The notes: generated from the letters alone by a model not told the origin. Shown: positions 24,588 to 33,734, numbered from the stretch's first letter. The stretch is 64,000 nucleotides of DNA from an uncultured Collinsella sp. (GCA_900544095.1 UQTV01000002.1:186001-250000), one strand, 5' to 3'. Numbers and translations are program-made.

Positions 24588-25034
24588 TTACTCGGCGAGC
24601 TGCTTTAGCACATCGCAGGCGATCTCGACGGCATCGTCGATGCAGCCGGGGCAGCTGCGGAGCGGACCTTTATCCGATCCGATGCCCTTGAGCGTGCCGC
24701 AGACGGTCGTCGTGTTCTTCTCGCCAAATCGCTTGGCAATCTCGCGCGACAGCTTGTAGGTCTGGCCTTTGGTCTTGGGGTTCTCCATGCCGTCGCTCAT
24801 TACAAAGCCCATGATGGCAACAGCGCCCGAGATGGCGCCGCAGGTCTCGGTCATGCCACCCATGCCGGCGCCAAAGCCCTCGGTGAGGGTAAAGGCGGTC
24901 TGGGGGTCGAGCCCGACGGCAGGTGCGAGCGTGCAGGCAACGGCCTGTGCGCAGTTAAAGCCGCGGGCGTGGTATTCGGCAGCCTGAGCCTGGCAGGCGG
25001 CGGTGTCGAGCTGGGTGGTATCGATCTGCTTCAT
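24588..25034 (-). CDS. C-GCAxxG-C-C family protein
   Basis: The 148-residue protein contains GFNCAQAV, GFGAGMGGMTETCGAISGA and CPGCIDDAVEIACDVL, the cysteine pattern that defines this family of presumed redox or metal-binding proteins. Family members often sit near anaerobic redox enzymes; no reaction is established. The start at 25034 follows AAGGAG; an in-frame extension of 36 codons upstream lacks a site. It is divergent from the sulfhydrylase gene. Confidence 0.9.
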   Translation of the reverse strand: MKQIDTTQLDTAACQAQAAEYHARGFNCAQAVACTLAPAVGLDPQTAFTLTEGFGAGMGGMTETCGAISGAVAIMGFVMSDGMENPKTKGQTYKLSREIAKRFGEKNTTTVCGTLKGIGSDKGPLRSCPGCIDDAVEIACDVLKQLAE

Positions 25035-25265
25035 CGTTGTCTCCTTGGTCACGGTGTACCCGCCTATGGTACCCGTGACGGGGCATGTAATCATCGAGAG
25101 CTTCATGTATGCCTCATTTTTATCTATCGAGCAAATGCCCAAGGCTTGAGATAAATGCCCCTAATCAATTTGTCCCATAACCTACCTTGGGGATGGGTTG
25201 AGAGGGGTGCAGGGTAGCGGTATCGTGAACCGAATAAAACTAAAACCCAGGCAAGGGAGCTAGAT

Positions 25266-26549
25266 ATGAGCGAGCAGACTATCGGTACTACATGTGTTCA
25301 GGGCGGCTATCACCCGGGAGATGCGGAGCCGCGCCAGGTGCCCATCTACCAGTCCACCACGTGGAAGTACGACACGTCGGAGCACATGGGCAAGCTGTTT
25401 GACCTGGAGGAGTCTGGCTACTTCTACAGCCGTCTGCAGAACCCCACGTGCGATTTGGTTGCCGCCAAGATCTGCGAGATGGAGGGCGGCACCGCAGCGA
25501 TGCTCACGAGTTCGGGCATGGCTGCGAACTTCCTCGCGATCTTTAACGTTGCCGGTGCCGGCGATCACGTGGTCGCAAGCTCTGCCATTTACGGCGGTAC
25601 GTATAACCTGCTCGCCCACACCATGGGCCGCATGGGCGTGACCTGCACGTTCGTCGCCCCCGACTGCACCGATGAGGAGCTGGAGGCTGCCTTTCAGCCC
25701 AACACAAAGCTCGTCTTTGGCGAGACGATCGCAAACCCCGCCCTTGCCGTGCTCGATATTGAGCGCTTTGCCAAGGCCGCACATGACCACGGCGTGCCGC
25801 TGATGGTCGACAACACCTTCCCGACGCCCGTTATGTGCCGTCCCTTTGAGTGGGGCGCCGACATCGTTACGCACTCCACCACCAAGTACATGGATGGACA
25901 TGCTGCCTACCTGGGCGGCGTGATCGTCGACCACGGCCAGTTTGACTGGATGGCCCATGCGGACAAGTTCCCGGGTCTCACCACGCCTGACGAGAGCTAC
26001 CATGGCGTGACCTATGCCGAGAAGTTCGGTCGCGAGGGCGCCTTCATTACCAAGGCCACCGCGCAGCTCATGCGCGATCTTGGCCCCATGCAGAATCCGC
26101 AGGCGGCCTTCTTCCTGAACAGCTCGCTCGAGAGCCTGCATGTACGCATGCCGCGTCATTGTGAGAACGGCCTGGCCGTTGCCAAGTTCCTGCAGAGCCA
26201 TCCCAAGGTACGCTTCGTGAGCTATCCGGGCCTGGAGGGCGATAAGTACTATGACATGGCTCAGAAGTACATGCCCAACGGTACCTGCGGCGTTGTGAGC
26301 TTTGGCTTTAACGGTGGTCGCGCGGCGGCCGAGACCTTTATGAAGAGCCTTAAACTTGCCCAGATCGCCACGCATGTGGCTGACGCCCGCACCTGCTGCC
26401 TGCATCCCGCTAATGCCACACACCGCCAGATGAACGATGAGGAGCTCATCGCCTGCGGCATCTCCGCCGATATGGTGCGCCTGTCGTGCGGCCTCGAGGA
26501 TACGGCCGATTTGATTGCCGACCTTGAGCAGGCACTCGAGCAGTGCTAG
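25266..26549 (+). CDS. metY: O-acetylhomoserine sulfhydrylase / Cys-Met PLP enzyme
   Basis: The 427-residue cystathionine-gamma-synthase-family protein has the PLP lysine in THSTTKYMDGH near residue 208 and the partner Asp in LMVDNTFPTP. Length, the STTWKYDTSEHMGKLF start and the long insertion around 225-260 (WMAHADKFPGLTTPDESYHG) fit O-acetylhomoserine aminocarboxypropyltransferase rather than a short gamma-lyase. It would make homocysteine from O-acetylhomoserine and sulfide, which the cyuA product could provide. Methionine gamma-lyase activity is an alternative. The ATG follows AAGGGAG. Confidence 0.9.
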   Translation: MSEQTIGTTCVQGGYHPGDAEPRQVPIYQSTTWKYDTSEHMGKLFDLEESGYFYSRLQNPTCDLVAAKICEMEGGTAAMLTSSGMAANFLAIFNVAGAGDHVVASSAIYGGTYNLLAHTMGRMGVTCTFVAPDCTDEELEAAFQPNTKLVFGETIANPALAVLDIERFAKAAHDHGVPLMVDNTFPTPVMCRPFEWGADIVTHSTTKYMDGHAAYLGGVIVDHGQFDWMAHADKFPGLTTPDESYHGVTYAEKFGREGAFITKATAQLMRDLGPMQNPQAAFFLNSSLESLHVRMPRHCENGLAVAKFLQSHPKVRFVSYPGLEGDKYYDMAQKYMPNGTCGVVSFGFNGGRAAAETFMKSLKLAQIATHVADARTCCLHPANATHRQMNDEELIACGISADMVRLSCGLEDTADLIADLEQALEQC

Positions 26550-26618
26550 GCTAGCGTTCGCATAAGGCGCCGATGCTGGCAGAAAGCTTCGGCGATCTTT
26601 CGTTCCGATTCCGTAGGC

Positions 26619-26665
26619 GGGACCCCAATCGCGACTGTTTGTAGGCGATTGGGGCCCCGTTTTTG
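26619..26665 (+). terminator. Terminator after metY
   Basis: GGGACCCCAATCGC and GCGATTGGGGCCCC form a 14-base stem with one mismatch, followed by GTTTTTGC. Confidence 0.88.
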
Positions 26666-26690
26666 CGTTGCGCCACTCGAAAGGATGGAT

Positions 26691-27995
26691 ATGGAGAAAA
26701 CCGCAGAGCAGCTGCGCCGCGAGCACATTGCCCTTGAGGGCGACACCCATGGCAAGAACAAATGGGCGATTCTGTTTACCGTGCTCATCATGACGTTTAT
26801 GTCGTGTCTGGATTCGACCGTCGTGACCGTGGCGTTGCCCGTGATGCAAAAGGAGCTGGGCGTGGGCCTCGACCGCATCCAGCTGGTGAGCTCGGTGTAC
26901 CTGCTTGCGACATGCGTGGCTATGCTGCCGTTTGGCCGCTTGGGCGACGTGCGCGGCAAGGTGGGCGTATTCCAGCTGGGCGTAATCGTTTTTACGGCTG
27001 GCTCGCTGCTTTGCGGCCTTTCGAGTTCGCTCGAAGTTCTTATTCTGGCACGCATTGTGCAGGGCGTCGGCTGCGCAGCGGCCATGGCCAACAACATGGG
27101 TATCATCACCGAGTCGTTTCCGGCGCGCGAACGAGGCCGTGCCATGGGTATTCTCGCGACCTTTGTGGCCCTCGGCATGATGTGTGGCCCCGTGCTCGGC
27201 GGCATGCTGGTGGCAAGCTTTCCCTGGGAGAGCATCTTCCTCATCAACCTGCCCATTGGCGTCATCTCGTTTATCGTGGGGCTCTACACGCTGCCGCATG
27301 TTAAGCCGGAGGCCGGCGAGCGCCCCATGTCGCTGGCGGAGGCCGCGCGTCGCTGCTTTGCAAATTCGGCCTTCACCATCAATCTTGCCTGCATGCTCAT
27401 CGTGTTCGTTGGTATTGGCGCATCAGAGTTTATCCTGCCGTTCTATTTTCAGGACGCCCACGGCTTTGGTTCCGACATTTCCGGATTGCTCTTTTTGGCG
27501 CTGCCGATGGTGAATGCCTTTATCGGCCCGCTTTCGGGTACGGTTTCGGACCGTGTTGGCTGCGAGGGCCCCACGGCGGTCGGCCTAGGCGTGTACGTAT
27601 GCGGTCTTTTTGCGGTAAGCACGCTCGACGAGCACTCTTCCATCCCTGTGATCGTGTGTTGCGTCGCGTTTATGTCGTGCGGTACGTCGATTTTCCAGAG
27701 CCCCAATAACTCGCTGTATATGGGCTCGGCTCCGCGCGAAGCGCTCGGCTTTGCGGGCAGCCTGGGTAGCCTGGCGCGCTATGCGGGTATGGCAGTGGGC
27801 ATTACAGCGGCATCGCATATCCTGTATGGGCAGATGAGCGTGGCGATGGGCGAGTCCGTGACCAGTTTCGTTGCAGGCCGTCCGGATGTGTTCCTGTTCG
27901 GCTTTCGCTCGGTGTTCTATGTGCTCATGGCTGTGGCCGCTGTGGGTTTTGCGCTCGCCATGGTGCGTTTGGTGAGGATGCGCGCCCGCCATTAG
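26691..27995 (+). CDS. MFS transporter, DHA2-like drug/H+ antiporter
   Basis: The 434-residue protein has 12 or more hydrophobic segments. It carries FMSCLDSTVVTVALPVMQ, the DHA2 motif D1-like region in helix 1, and GRLGDVRGKVGVF, the MFS motif A loop between helices 2 and 3, then VQGVGCAAAMANNMGII and LGMMCGPVLGGML (motif C with its Gly/Pro pattern). This makes it a probable proton-driven exporter; the substrate is unknown. ATG at 26691 follows AAAGGA; another in-frame ATG lies two codons earlier. Alone between terminators. Confidence 0.88.
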   Translation: MEKTAEQLRREHIALEGDTHGKNKWAILFTVLIMTFMSCLDSTVVTVALPVMQKELGVGLDRIQLVSSVYLLATCVAMLPFGRLGDVRGKVGVFQLGVIVFTAGSLLCGLSSSLEVLILARIVQGVGCAAAMANNMGIITESFPARERGRAMGILATFVALGMMCGPVLGGMLVASFPWESIFLINLPIGVISFIVGLYTLPHVKPEAGERPMSLAEAARRCFANSAFTINLACMLIVFVGIGASEFILPFYFQDAHGFGSDISGLLFLALPMVNAFIGPLSGTVSDRVGCEGPTAVGLGVYVCGLFAVSTLDEHSSIPVIVCCVAFMSCGTSIFQSPNNSLYMGSAPREALGFAGSLGSLARYAGMAVGITAASHILYGQMSVAMGESVTSFVAGRPDVFLFGFRSVFYVLMAVAAVGFALAMVRLVRMRARH

Positions 27996-28152
27996 TGTGT
28001 TGAGAGACTGTCTGCCACGATTCGCGCCGTCCCAAAAAGACCGGTTTGTGGTGCGATGCGGCTTGTGGGGCGGGCGGGGGTCGGTCCGTGGTAGACTATC
28101 GAACAACGTTTATTAATCGCGCGGCATCGTTGCCGCGAGAAGGGGTTGCGCC

Positions 28153-28731
28153 ATGCAGGAGCTTGAGGATCGTATTCGCCATGACGGCATCGTAAAGGCC
28201 GGTAACGTCCTTAAGGTTGATGCCTTCCTCAACCACCAGTGCGACGTTGAGCTGTTCGACCACATGGGCGCTGAGTGGGCCCGTCTGTTCAAGGATGTCG
28301 AGATCAACAAGATTCTGACGATCGAGGCTTCGGGCATTGGTATGGCTTGCATCGCAGCCCAGCATTTTGGTGGCGTGCCGGTTGTCTTTGCCAAGAAGGC
28401 ACAGTCCATCAACCTCGACGGCGAGCAGTATGCTACGACCATCTACTCCTTTACCAAGCAGAAGGAGTATCCGGTCATCGTGGGCAAGCGCTTCCTGTCC
28501 GAGGGCGACAAGGTCCTGATCATCGACGACTTCTTGGCCAACGGCTGCGCGCTCGAGGGTCTTATCAAGATCTGCGAGGCTGCGGGTGCCGAGGTATCCG
28601 GCATTGGCATTGCGGTGGAGAAGGGCTTCCAGGGCGGTGGCGATAAGCTCCGCGAGCGTGGCTTCCGCGTTGAGAGCCTGGCCCGTATCGCCGATATGGA
28701 CTGCGAGACCGGCGAGATCACCTTCGCCTAA
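28153..28731 (+). CDS. xpt: Xanthine phosphoribosyltransferase
   Basis: The 192-residue purine salvage enzyme begins MQELEDRIRHDGIV and has the PRPP-binding motif VLIIDDFLANGCA near residue 120, plus KILTIEASGIGMACIAA, both as in B. subtilis Xpt. It makes XMP from xanthine. The ATG follows GAAGGGG. In the leader a hairpin (CGCGGCA/TGCCGCG, 28123-28139) sits just upstream of the ribosome site. I see no purine riboswitch. The gene ends in a hairpin of the GTGACAAAGGG family. Confidence 0.95.
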   Translation: MQELEDRIRHDGIVKAGNVLKVDAFLNHQCDVELFDHMGAEWARLFKDVEINKILTIEASGIGMACIAAQHFGGVPVVFAKKAQSINLDGEQYATTIYSFTKQKEYPVIVGKRFLSEGDKVLIIDDFLANGCALEGLIKICEAAGAEVSGIGIAVEKGFQGGGDKLRERGFRVESLARIADMDCETGEITFA

Positions 28732-28758
28732 GCGCGCAACACAAGCGATTGGTATGCG

Positions 28759-28795
28759 ATGTGACAAAGGGACTGTCCCTTTGTCACATTTTTTG
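28759..28795 (+). terminator. GTGACAAAGGGA palindrome, also the xpt terminator
   Basis: ATGTGACAAAGGGA and TCCCTTTGTCACAT form a 14-pair stem with a CTG centre, followed by six T. The same palindrome recurs at 37315-37337 and, diverged, at 61545-61575, so it is also an interspersed repeat. Confidence 0.85.
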
Positions 28796-28814
28796 TATGA
28801 GGGGAGGTATTGAT

Positions 28815-29195
28815 ATGGATGAGAACAAGATGGGATGGTGCGAGTATGCGCGCTATGCCGCGATGGCGGCCGAAGAGTTGGCGCGCGATTGCGAGGTACA
28901 GGTGTTTCGCGCGACGGGTCCGGGCGGACAAGGCGTGAACACGACGGACTCGGCGGTGCGCATGAAGCACGTGCCCACAGGGATTACCGTGACGGCGCGC
29001 GAGAGCCGCAGCCAGTTCCAAAATCGCGCGAGCTGCCTGCGCAAGCTGCACGCCGAGCTCGAGCGACGCGGACGTCCACCGCGTCGACGTGTAAAGACCA
29101 AGGTGCCCCAGCGCTCTCGTCAGCGCAGACTCAATGACAAGCACTTCAATGCCATTAAAAAGGCCAACCGACGCAAGCCGGGCAGCGACGAGTAG
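28815..29195 (+). CDS. ArfB-like peptidyl-tRNA hydrolase / release-factor-like protein
   Basis: The 126-residue protein has the GGQ catalytic motif in RATGPGGQGVNTTDSAV (Gly37-Gly38-Gln39) but none of the codon-recognition domains of RF1/RF2. It ends with a strongly basic tail (RRRVKTKVPQRSRQRR, KKANRRK). This is the ArfB/YaeJ plan, in which the tail enters the empty mRNA channel of a stalled ribosome and the GGQ loop frees the peptide. The start follows GGGGAGG by seven bases; earlier in-frame starts lie in the preceding terminator. Confidence 0.85.
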   Translation: MDENKMGWCEYARYAAMAAEELARDCEVQVFRATGPGGQGVNTTDSAVRMKHVPTGITVTARESRSQFQNRASCLRKLHAELERRGRPPRRRVKTKVPQRSRQRRLNDKHFNAIKKANRRKPGSDE

Positions 29196-29216
29196 TCGTT
29201 TGTTCCACTGGCCTTG

Positions 29217-30179
29217 CTAGCGGGTAGGGTGCCAAACTTGGAGGGCGCTGCCGAGGACGTCGACCTCGATGCGCGAGGCGTCAACGGGCTCGCCGTCGGC
29301 CTGGATGGGGTAGTCGGGCTCCTCAAAAGTTAGCTCGGCATGGCGGCAGCGGCGCATGCGAACCGGTGGCAACTTGGTATGGTGGCCGTCCTTGGCCGAA
29401 AGGAACATAGGCAGGGCTACCGCGCGAGGGACGGGGCCGCAGGCGTAGCAGACGTCGAGCATGCCGTCGCAGGGGTCGGCATCGGGGCAGATGCGATAGC
29501 CCGAGCCATAGGTAGGACCAAGCTGAATCGCCATGATGATCGCCCTCACGCGCTCGGCGGGCGCGCCGTCAAAGCTGACTGTCATGGGGTAGTTGCGGTA
29601 GCGCAGGCCAAACTGCTCAAGTCCCGAAAGGGTGTAGAGCGGCGCGCCCGTCAAGCCGGTCTTTTTGCGCAGCTCGGTGGTGCCCAGGCCGATGGCGGCA
29701 TCGATGCCGACCGAAAGCGTCTGGTCGTAGTACTCAACGGTAGCCTCGCCGCTGCCGCTCGCAGGGCTCCACGAGCGAATGCGCCCGATGTCCTGACGCT
29801 GCAGCTCGCAGGTGAGCAGCGCGCCATAATCCTTGCCGGAGAAATCGTCGATGCCGAGCGTCTGGGCAAAATCGTTGCCGGAGCCCACGGGCAGGACGGC
29901 AAGAGCGGGGCGGGCGTCCTCCTTTTGCGTCATAAGCCCGTTGACGACCTCGTGAATCACGCCGTCGCCGCCGAGTGCGATAACGGTGCGATAGCCCTGA
30001 GCCTGTGCGGCCAGCTCCTTGGCGTGTCCCATACGCTCGGTCAACACCAGGTCAAACTGGGATGCGCGTGCAGTCATGTCCAAAAAGCGTTGCAGGCGCT
30101 CGGCAACTTCGCGTGCCGCACCCGACTGGGCGGCTGGGTTGGCGATGATGAGCGTGCGACCAAAATCAGTTGCGTGCAT
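29217..30179 (-). CDS. Diacylglycerol kinase-family lipid kinase
   Basis: The 320-residue protein has TLIIANPAAQSG at the N-terminus, ALGGDGVIHEVVNGL (nucleotide-binding GGDG) and VLPVGSGNDFAQTLG, the DagK/YegS catalytic-domain motifs, followed by a beta-sandwich C-terminal domain with DGMLDVCYA and PIQADGEPV. It probably phosphorylates diacylglycerol or a related lipid at the membrane. ATG at 30179 follows GGGAG; an upstream in-frame ATG eight codons earlier is possible. Adjacent to the ClC gene on the same strand. Confidence 0.9.
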   Translation of the reverse strand: MHATDFGRTLIIANPAAQSGAAREVAERLQRFLDMTARASQFDLVLTERMGHAKELAAQAQGYRTVIALGGDGVIHEVVNGLMTQKEDARPALAVLPVGSGNDFAQTLGIDDFSGKDYGALLTCELQRQDIGRIRSWSPASGSGEATVEYYDQTLSVGIDAAIGLGTTELRKKTGLTGAPLYTLSGLEQFGLRYRNYPMTVSFDGAPAERVRAIIMAIQLGPTYGSGYRICPDADPCDGMLDVCYACGPVPRAVALPMFLSAKDGHHTKLPPVRMRRCRHAELTFEEPDYPIQADGEPVDASRIEVDVLGSALQVWHPTR

Positions 30180-30265
30180 GGGGCGACTCCCGGCGTGTGA
30201 CATGACAGTGCGGTCGCGCTCAGGTCGAATTAGCCCCGATTGTGGCTGCACGGCGATTATTACAT

Positions 30266-31687
30266 CTACTCTATCAGGTCGTTGTGGCGCTCGATAGCAT
30301 CCGCTACCGTACCTCCCTCATCCACAATAAGCGAGCGGCGCTTGGGTGAGATGATGCGCTGGGCGGGGTACACGCCGCGGTGTCCGCCGGTTAGGTAGCT
30401 GATAAAGGCCACGATGACAAAGAACCCGGCGGCCGTGCCGTGGAACAGGTCGATGGCCATCATGCAGGTGGTGATGGGCACGTTGAGGCCGGCGCAGAAC
30501 ACGCCGAGCATGCCGAGAGCCGCCAGAAAACTGGGGTCAAGCCCGGTAAGGCAACCGATCCAGCCACCGAGTGCCGCACCGATGCCAAACAGGGGCGTGA
30601 CCTCGCCGCCTTGGAAGCCCGCGCCCAGGGTAAGCGCTGTGACGACCAACTTGATGGCTGCGTCCGCCAGGGTGGTGTTGCCTGCAAATCCGGCGCCGGA
30701 AAGCCACGTGGAAAGGCCGGCGTAGTCCCAGGCGTCAAGGAGGGCATAGGCGGCCAAAACCACGAGTGCGCCCACGAGTGCGCGAGTAAGGTAATTGGTG
30801 ATAAAGCGACCGTAAAGGCTTTTGACGGTTCGAACCGACCAGGCAAAGAGGCGTGCCGTCAGACCGAAGATAATTGCGCTGATAACAACGATGACAACCG
30901 TCCGCGGTGTCATGTTGGGAACGCTGGCGATGACATTCGCCTCGTACTCGGTTCCCAAGGCAAGTGACGTAAAGTAGCCGGTAAACGAGGCGACCAGGCA
31001 GTAGATGCCCGCGGTGTAGTCGATCTTGCCGATAAAGCACATCTCCATGCCAAAGAAAGCTCCAGCAAGGGGCGAGCCGAATACGGCGCCAAAGGCCGAC
31101 GAGATGCCGGCGAGCATGAGGTCGTGGTGGTCATGTTTTTTGAGGTGGGCGAGGTTCGAGATGTTGCTGGCGATGGTGCCGCCAATCTGCACCGCGGCCC
31201 CCTCGCGACCGGCAGATCCGCCCGTTAGGTGCGTGAGCGTGGAGCAGACGAAGGTGAGAACGGCCATGCGCATATGGATGAGGCGTGTGCCCAGAGCGGA
31301 GTCGATGACCAGGTTGTTACCGCGTTTGGCGGCAAGGCCGTGGTTTTTGTACACCCATGCGGTGGCAACGCCCACAACGGGAAGCAAGGCGTAGACCCAT
31401 GCATGGTGCTCGCGATAGTCGGTCGCGATATTCAGCGAGGTCAAAAACGCCCAGGCGGCAACGCCCATGGCGAGCGAGACGATGACGACGAGTGCGAGCA
31501 ACTTGGCGCTCGCGAGTAGGTTGCGGGCGTTGCGGCGCGTGTCGGCAGCCAAGAGATGCTCGGAGCGGGTGAGCTGATGCCTGCCGGCCATGATGACGTC
31601 GTTAAGGGAGAAAAAGCCGCCGTCGTCGAGCGACTGGGAATGATCCTGCGCCTCGTTAGCGCTTTCGGGTTTGTCGGTAAAAGCCAT
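30266..31687 (-). CDS. ClC-family chloride/anion channel or antiporter
   Basis: The 473-residue membrane protein has many hydrophobic helices and the ClC filter motifs: GGSAGREGAAVQIGG with the gating Glu162, and GGEVTPLFGIGAALGG near residue 345. The usual GREGP is GREGA here. A hydrophilic N-terminal region of 55 residues precedes the first helix, and the C-terminus has no CBS domain. It may be a Cl-/H+ antiporter or a channel; the sequence does not settle which. The start has GAAGAGG upstream. It is divergent from moeA. Confidence 0.88.
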   Translation of the reverse strand: MAFTDKPESANEAQDHSQSLDDGGFFSLNDVIMAGRHQLTRSEHLLAADTRRNARNLLASAKLLALVVIVSLAMGVAAWAFLTSLNIATDYREHHAWVYALLPVVGVATAWVYKNHGLAAKRGNNLVIDSALGTRLIHMRMAVLTFVCSTLTHLTGGSAGREGAAVQIGGTIASNISNLAHLKKHDHHDLMLAGISSAFGAVFGSPLAGAFFGMEMCFIGKIDYTAGIYCLVASFTGYFTSLALGTEYEANVIASVPNMTPRTVVIVVISAIIFGLTARLFAWSVRTVKSLYGRFITNYLTRALVGALVVLAAYALLDAWDYAGLSTWLSGAGFAGNTTLADAAIKLVVTALTLGAGFQGGEVTPLFGIGAALGGWIGCLTGLDPSFLAALGMLGVFCAGLNVPITTCMMAIDLFHGTAAGFFVIVAFISYLTGGHRGVYPAQRIISPKRRSLIVDEGGTVADAIERHNDLIE

Positions 31688-31898
31688 ACGTTCCTCTTCT
31701 TGATTGCAACACGAGCATTATAGAACGTGCCAAACGTGACAAACCGGCTGGTTGGTTTTGGTTCTGTTTCGCCGTCCGTTACCGACAGGTGTATTCGTGG
31801 GCACGGGCCGTGTCGCCGTCGTGCGGCGGGGGATTATACTGAGATAAACATAAAGAATCGGCGCCCGTGATGTGCGCCGTTGCATGCTAGAGGTGTAT

Positions 31899-33161
31899 AT
31901 GGCAGAGAAACTCATTCCGTTGGAGGACGCACAGGCGATCGTCTTGTCGCACGTGAATCGCACCGAAGTTGTCGAGATTCCCGTGTGGCAGGCTGCCGGT
32001 CTTCCCTTGGCAGAGGACGCGGTGGCCGATATCGACATCTCGCCGTTTGCTAACAGCGCTATGGACGGATATGCCGTGCGCTCGGCGGATTTGGCGCAGG
32101 GATCTGGCGAGGCGCCGGTGACGCTCGACGTTATCGGACACGAGGCCGCGGGCCATGTGTTTGAGGGCACAATTGGCGCGGGCGAGACGGTCCGCATCAT
32201 GACGGGCGCACCGGTACCCGAAGGTGCCGATGCCGTGGTGAAGTATGAGATCGTCGACGTGCTCGTCGGTGACGGCAACGAGGGTTCGCGTGTGAGGTTC
32301 TCGGCGCCTGCCAAGGTAGGGGAGAACGTTCGCTCTGCCGCCGAGGAGGCCCATGCCGGCGATGTTGTGATGCACGCCGGCGAGGTCGTGGCTCCGGCGG
32401 GCGCCGGCTTGTTGGCGAGCGCCGGGTATGCGAGCGTGAAGGTCCATGCCGCTCCGCGCGTGGGCATTATCTCGCTGGGCACGGAGCTGGTCGCGCCGAG
32501 CGAGCTGCCGGCACGCGGGCAGATTCGCGATTCCAATTCCTCGGCGTTAATGGCCGAGGTGCTCGATGCTGGGGCCGACCCAGTGTTCTACGGCATTGCG
32601 CCCGACGACGAGCGGGCGATTGCCGAGCTGGTGCACCGCGCCGCGCAAGAGTGCGATTTTGTCATTACGAGCGGTGGCGCCTCGGCTGGCGACTATGACT
32701 ACGTGACGGCGCTGGTTCGGCGCGAGGGCGAGGTGCTGTTCGATCGCATTTCGTTGCGTCCCGGCAAAGCCATTACGTTTTGCCTGCTCGGCGGCAAGCC
32801 CTATCTGGGGCTTTCGGGCAACCCCGCGGCGGCATACGTGGGCTTTGAGATGCTCGCCCGCCCGGCGATTCGCAAGATGCGCGGCTTTGCCGAGGGTGCG
32901 CGTCCCGTGCAGCAGGCGGTTCTTACCCACGGCGTGAAGAAGCGACAGGACCGACGCTTCTATGATCGCGCCACGGTTGCGCGCGATACGCAGACGGGTG
33001 AGCTTACGGTCACCGAGGCGCACAGCCAGAACTCGGCGCTGCTCGGAACCATGCAGCGTGCGAACTGCCTGTTGCGCATCAACGAGGGTCCGTGCGATCT
33101 TGAGCCGGGCGACGTCGTGGATGTCGTCCGTGTCGATCTGCCCGAGGGCGCCGTGCTGTAG
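31899..33161 (+). CDS. moeA: Molybdopterin molybdenumtransferase
   Basis: The 420-residue MoeA inserts molybdate into adenylylated molybdopterin. It shows DISPFANSAMDGYAV (substrate loop), GETVRIMTGAPVPEGADAVV, the MoaB/Mog-like subdomain with TSGGASAGDYDYV, and LSGNPAAAYVGFE. The start at 31899 follows AGAGGTG. The next gene, a MoaB/Mog protein, starts 11 bases after the stop, so the two form an operon for the last steps of molybdenum-cofactor synthesis. Confidence 0.95.
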   Translation: MAEKLIPLEDAQAIVLSHVNRTEVVEIPVWQAAGLPLAEDAVADIDISPFANSAMDGYAVRSADLAQGSGEAPVTLDVIGHEAAGHVFEGTIGAGETVRIMTGAPVPEGADAVVKYEIVDVLVGDGNEGSRVRFSAPAKVGENVRSAAEEAHAGDVVMHAGEVVAPAGAGLLASAGYASVKVHAAPRVGIISLGTELVAPSELPARGQIRDSNSSALMAEVLDAGADPVFYGIAPDDERAIAELVHRAAQECDFVITSGGASAGDYDYVTALVRREGEVLFDRISLRPGKAITFCLLGGKPYLGLSGNPAAAYVGFEMLARPAIRKMRGFAEGARPVQQAVLTHGVKKRQDRRFYDRATVARDTQTGELTVTEAHSQNSALLGTMQRANCLLRINEGPCDLEPGDVVDVVRVDLPEGAVL

Positions 33162-33171
33162 GAGGAATGCT

Positions 33172-33651
33172 ATGGAGTTGAAGATTTCGATCGTGACGTG
33201 CTCGGATACGCGCGATCTTGCCCAGGACGAAGCAGGCGCTGTGCTCGAGGAGCTCATCGCGGCGCAGGGCTGGATGGTTGCCTCGCATACGGTGGTGCAT
33301 GACGATGTTGACGAGATCGGTGCTGCCATTGTGGCTGCGGCCGACGATTGCCAGGCCAACGTGGTCATCACCTGCGGCGGCACGGGGCTTTCGATGCGCG
33401 ACGTGACGCCCGAGGCGACGCGTGCCGTCTGCGACCGCGATGTGCCGGGTATTGCCGAGGCGATCCGTGCATACTCTATGACCAAGACGCGCCGTGCCAT
33501 GCTTTCGCGCGCCGTGTGCATGCAGCGTGGGGCTGCGCTTGTCATCAACTTTCCGGGATCCACGAAGGCGGCTCGCGAAAGCTGGGAGGCCGTGAGCGAC
33601 CAGCTGGAGCACGCGGCCCACATGACGGCGGGCGGTGGACACGCTCGCTAA
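33172..33651 (+). CDS. MoaB/Mog family molybdopterin adenylyltransferase
   Basis: The 159-residue protein begins KISIVTCSDTR and has VITCGGTGLSMRDVTPEATRAV, the molybdopterin-binding loop of MogA/MoaB, with the catalytic Asp in RDVTPE. ALVINFPGSTKAA is the C-terminal motif. It adenylylates molybdopterin before MoeA inserts molybdate. MogA and MoaB cannot be told apart confidently here. GGAGG lies six bases before the ATG, immediately after moeA. Confidence 0.92.
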   Translation: MELKISIVTCSDTRDLAQDEAGAVLEELIAAQGWMVASHTVVHDDVDEIGAAIVAAADDCQANVVITCGGTGLSMRDVTPEATRAVCDRDVPGIAEAIRAYSMTKTRRAMLSRAVCMQRGAALVINFPGSTKAARESWEAVSDQLEHAAHMTAGGGHAR

Positions 33652-33664
33652 ACTGCTTGCCTGT

Positions 33665-33698
33665 AGCGGAGTGACCTTATGGGTCGCTCCGCTTTTTT
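33665..33698 (+). terminator. Terminator after the moeA operon
   Basis: AGCGGAGTGACC and GGGTCGCTCCGCT pair around TTAT, followed by TTTTTT. Confidence 0.9.
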
Positions 33699-33734
33699 AA
33701 GCGGCGACAACGCGAGCGTCTTGCGGCTATCGGT

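Noticed and set aside
27996..28152. Purine riboswitch ahead of xpt
   Set aside because: The conserved loop sequences of the purine aptamer are absent; only a small hairpin near the ribosome site is seen.
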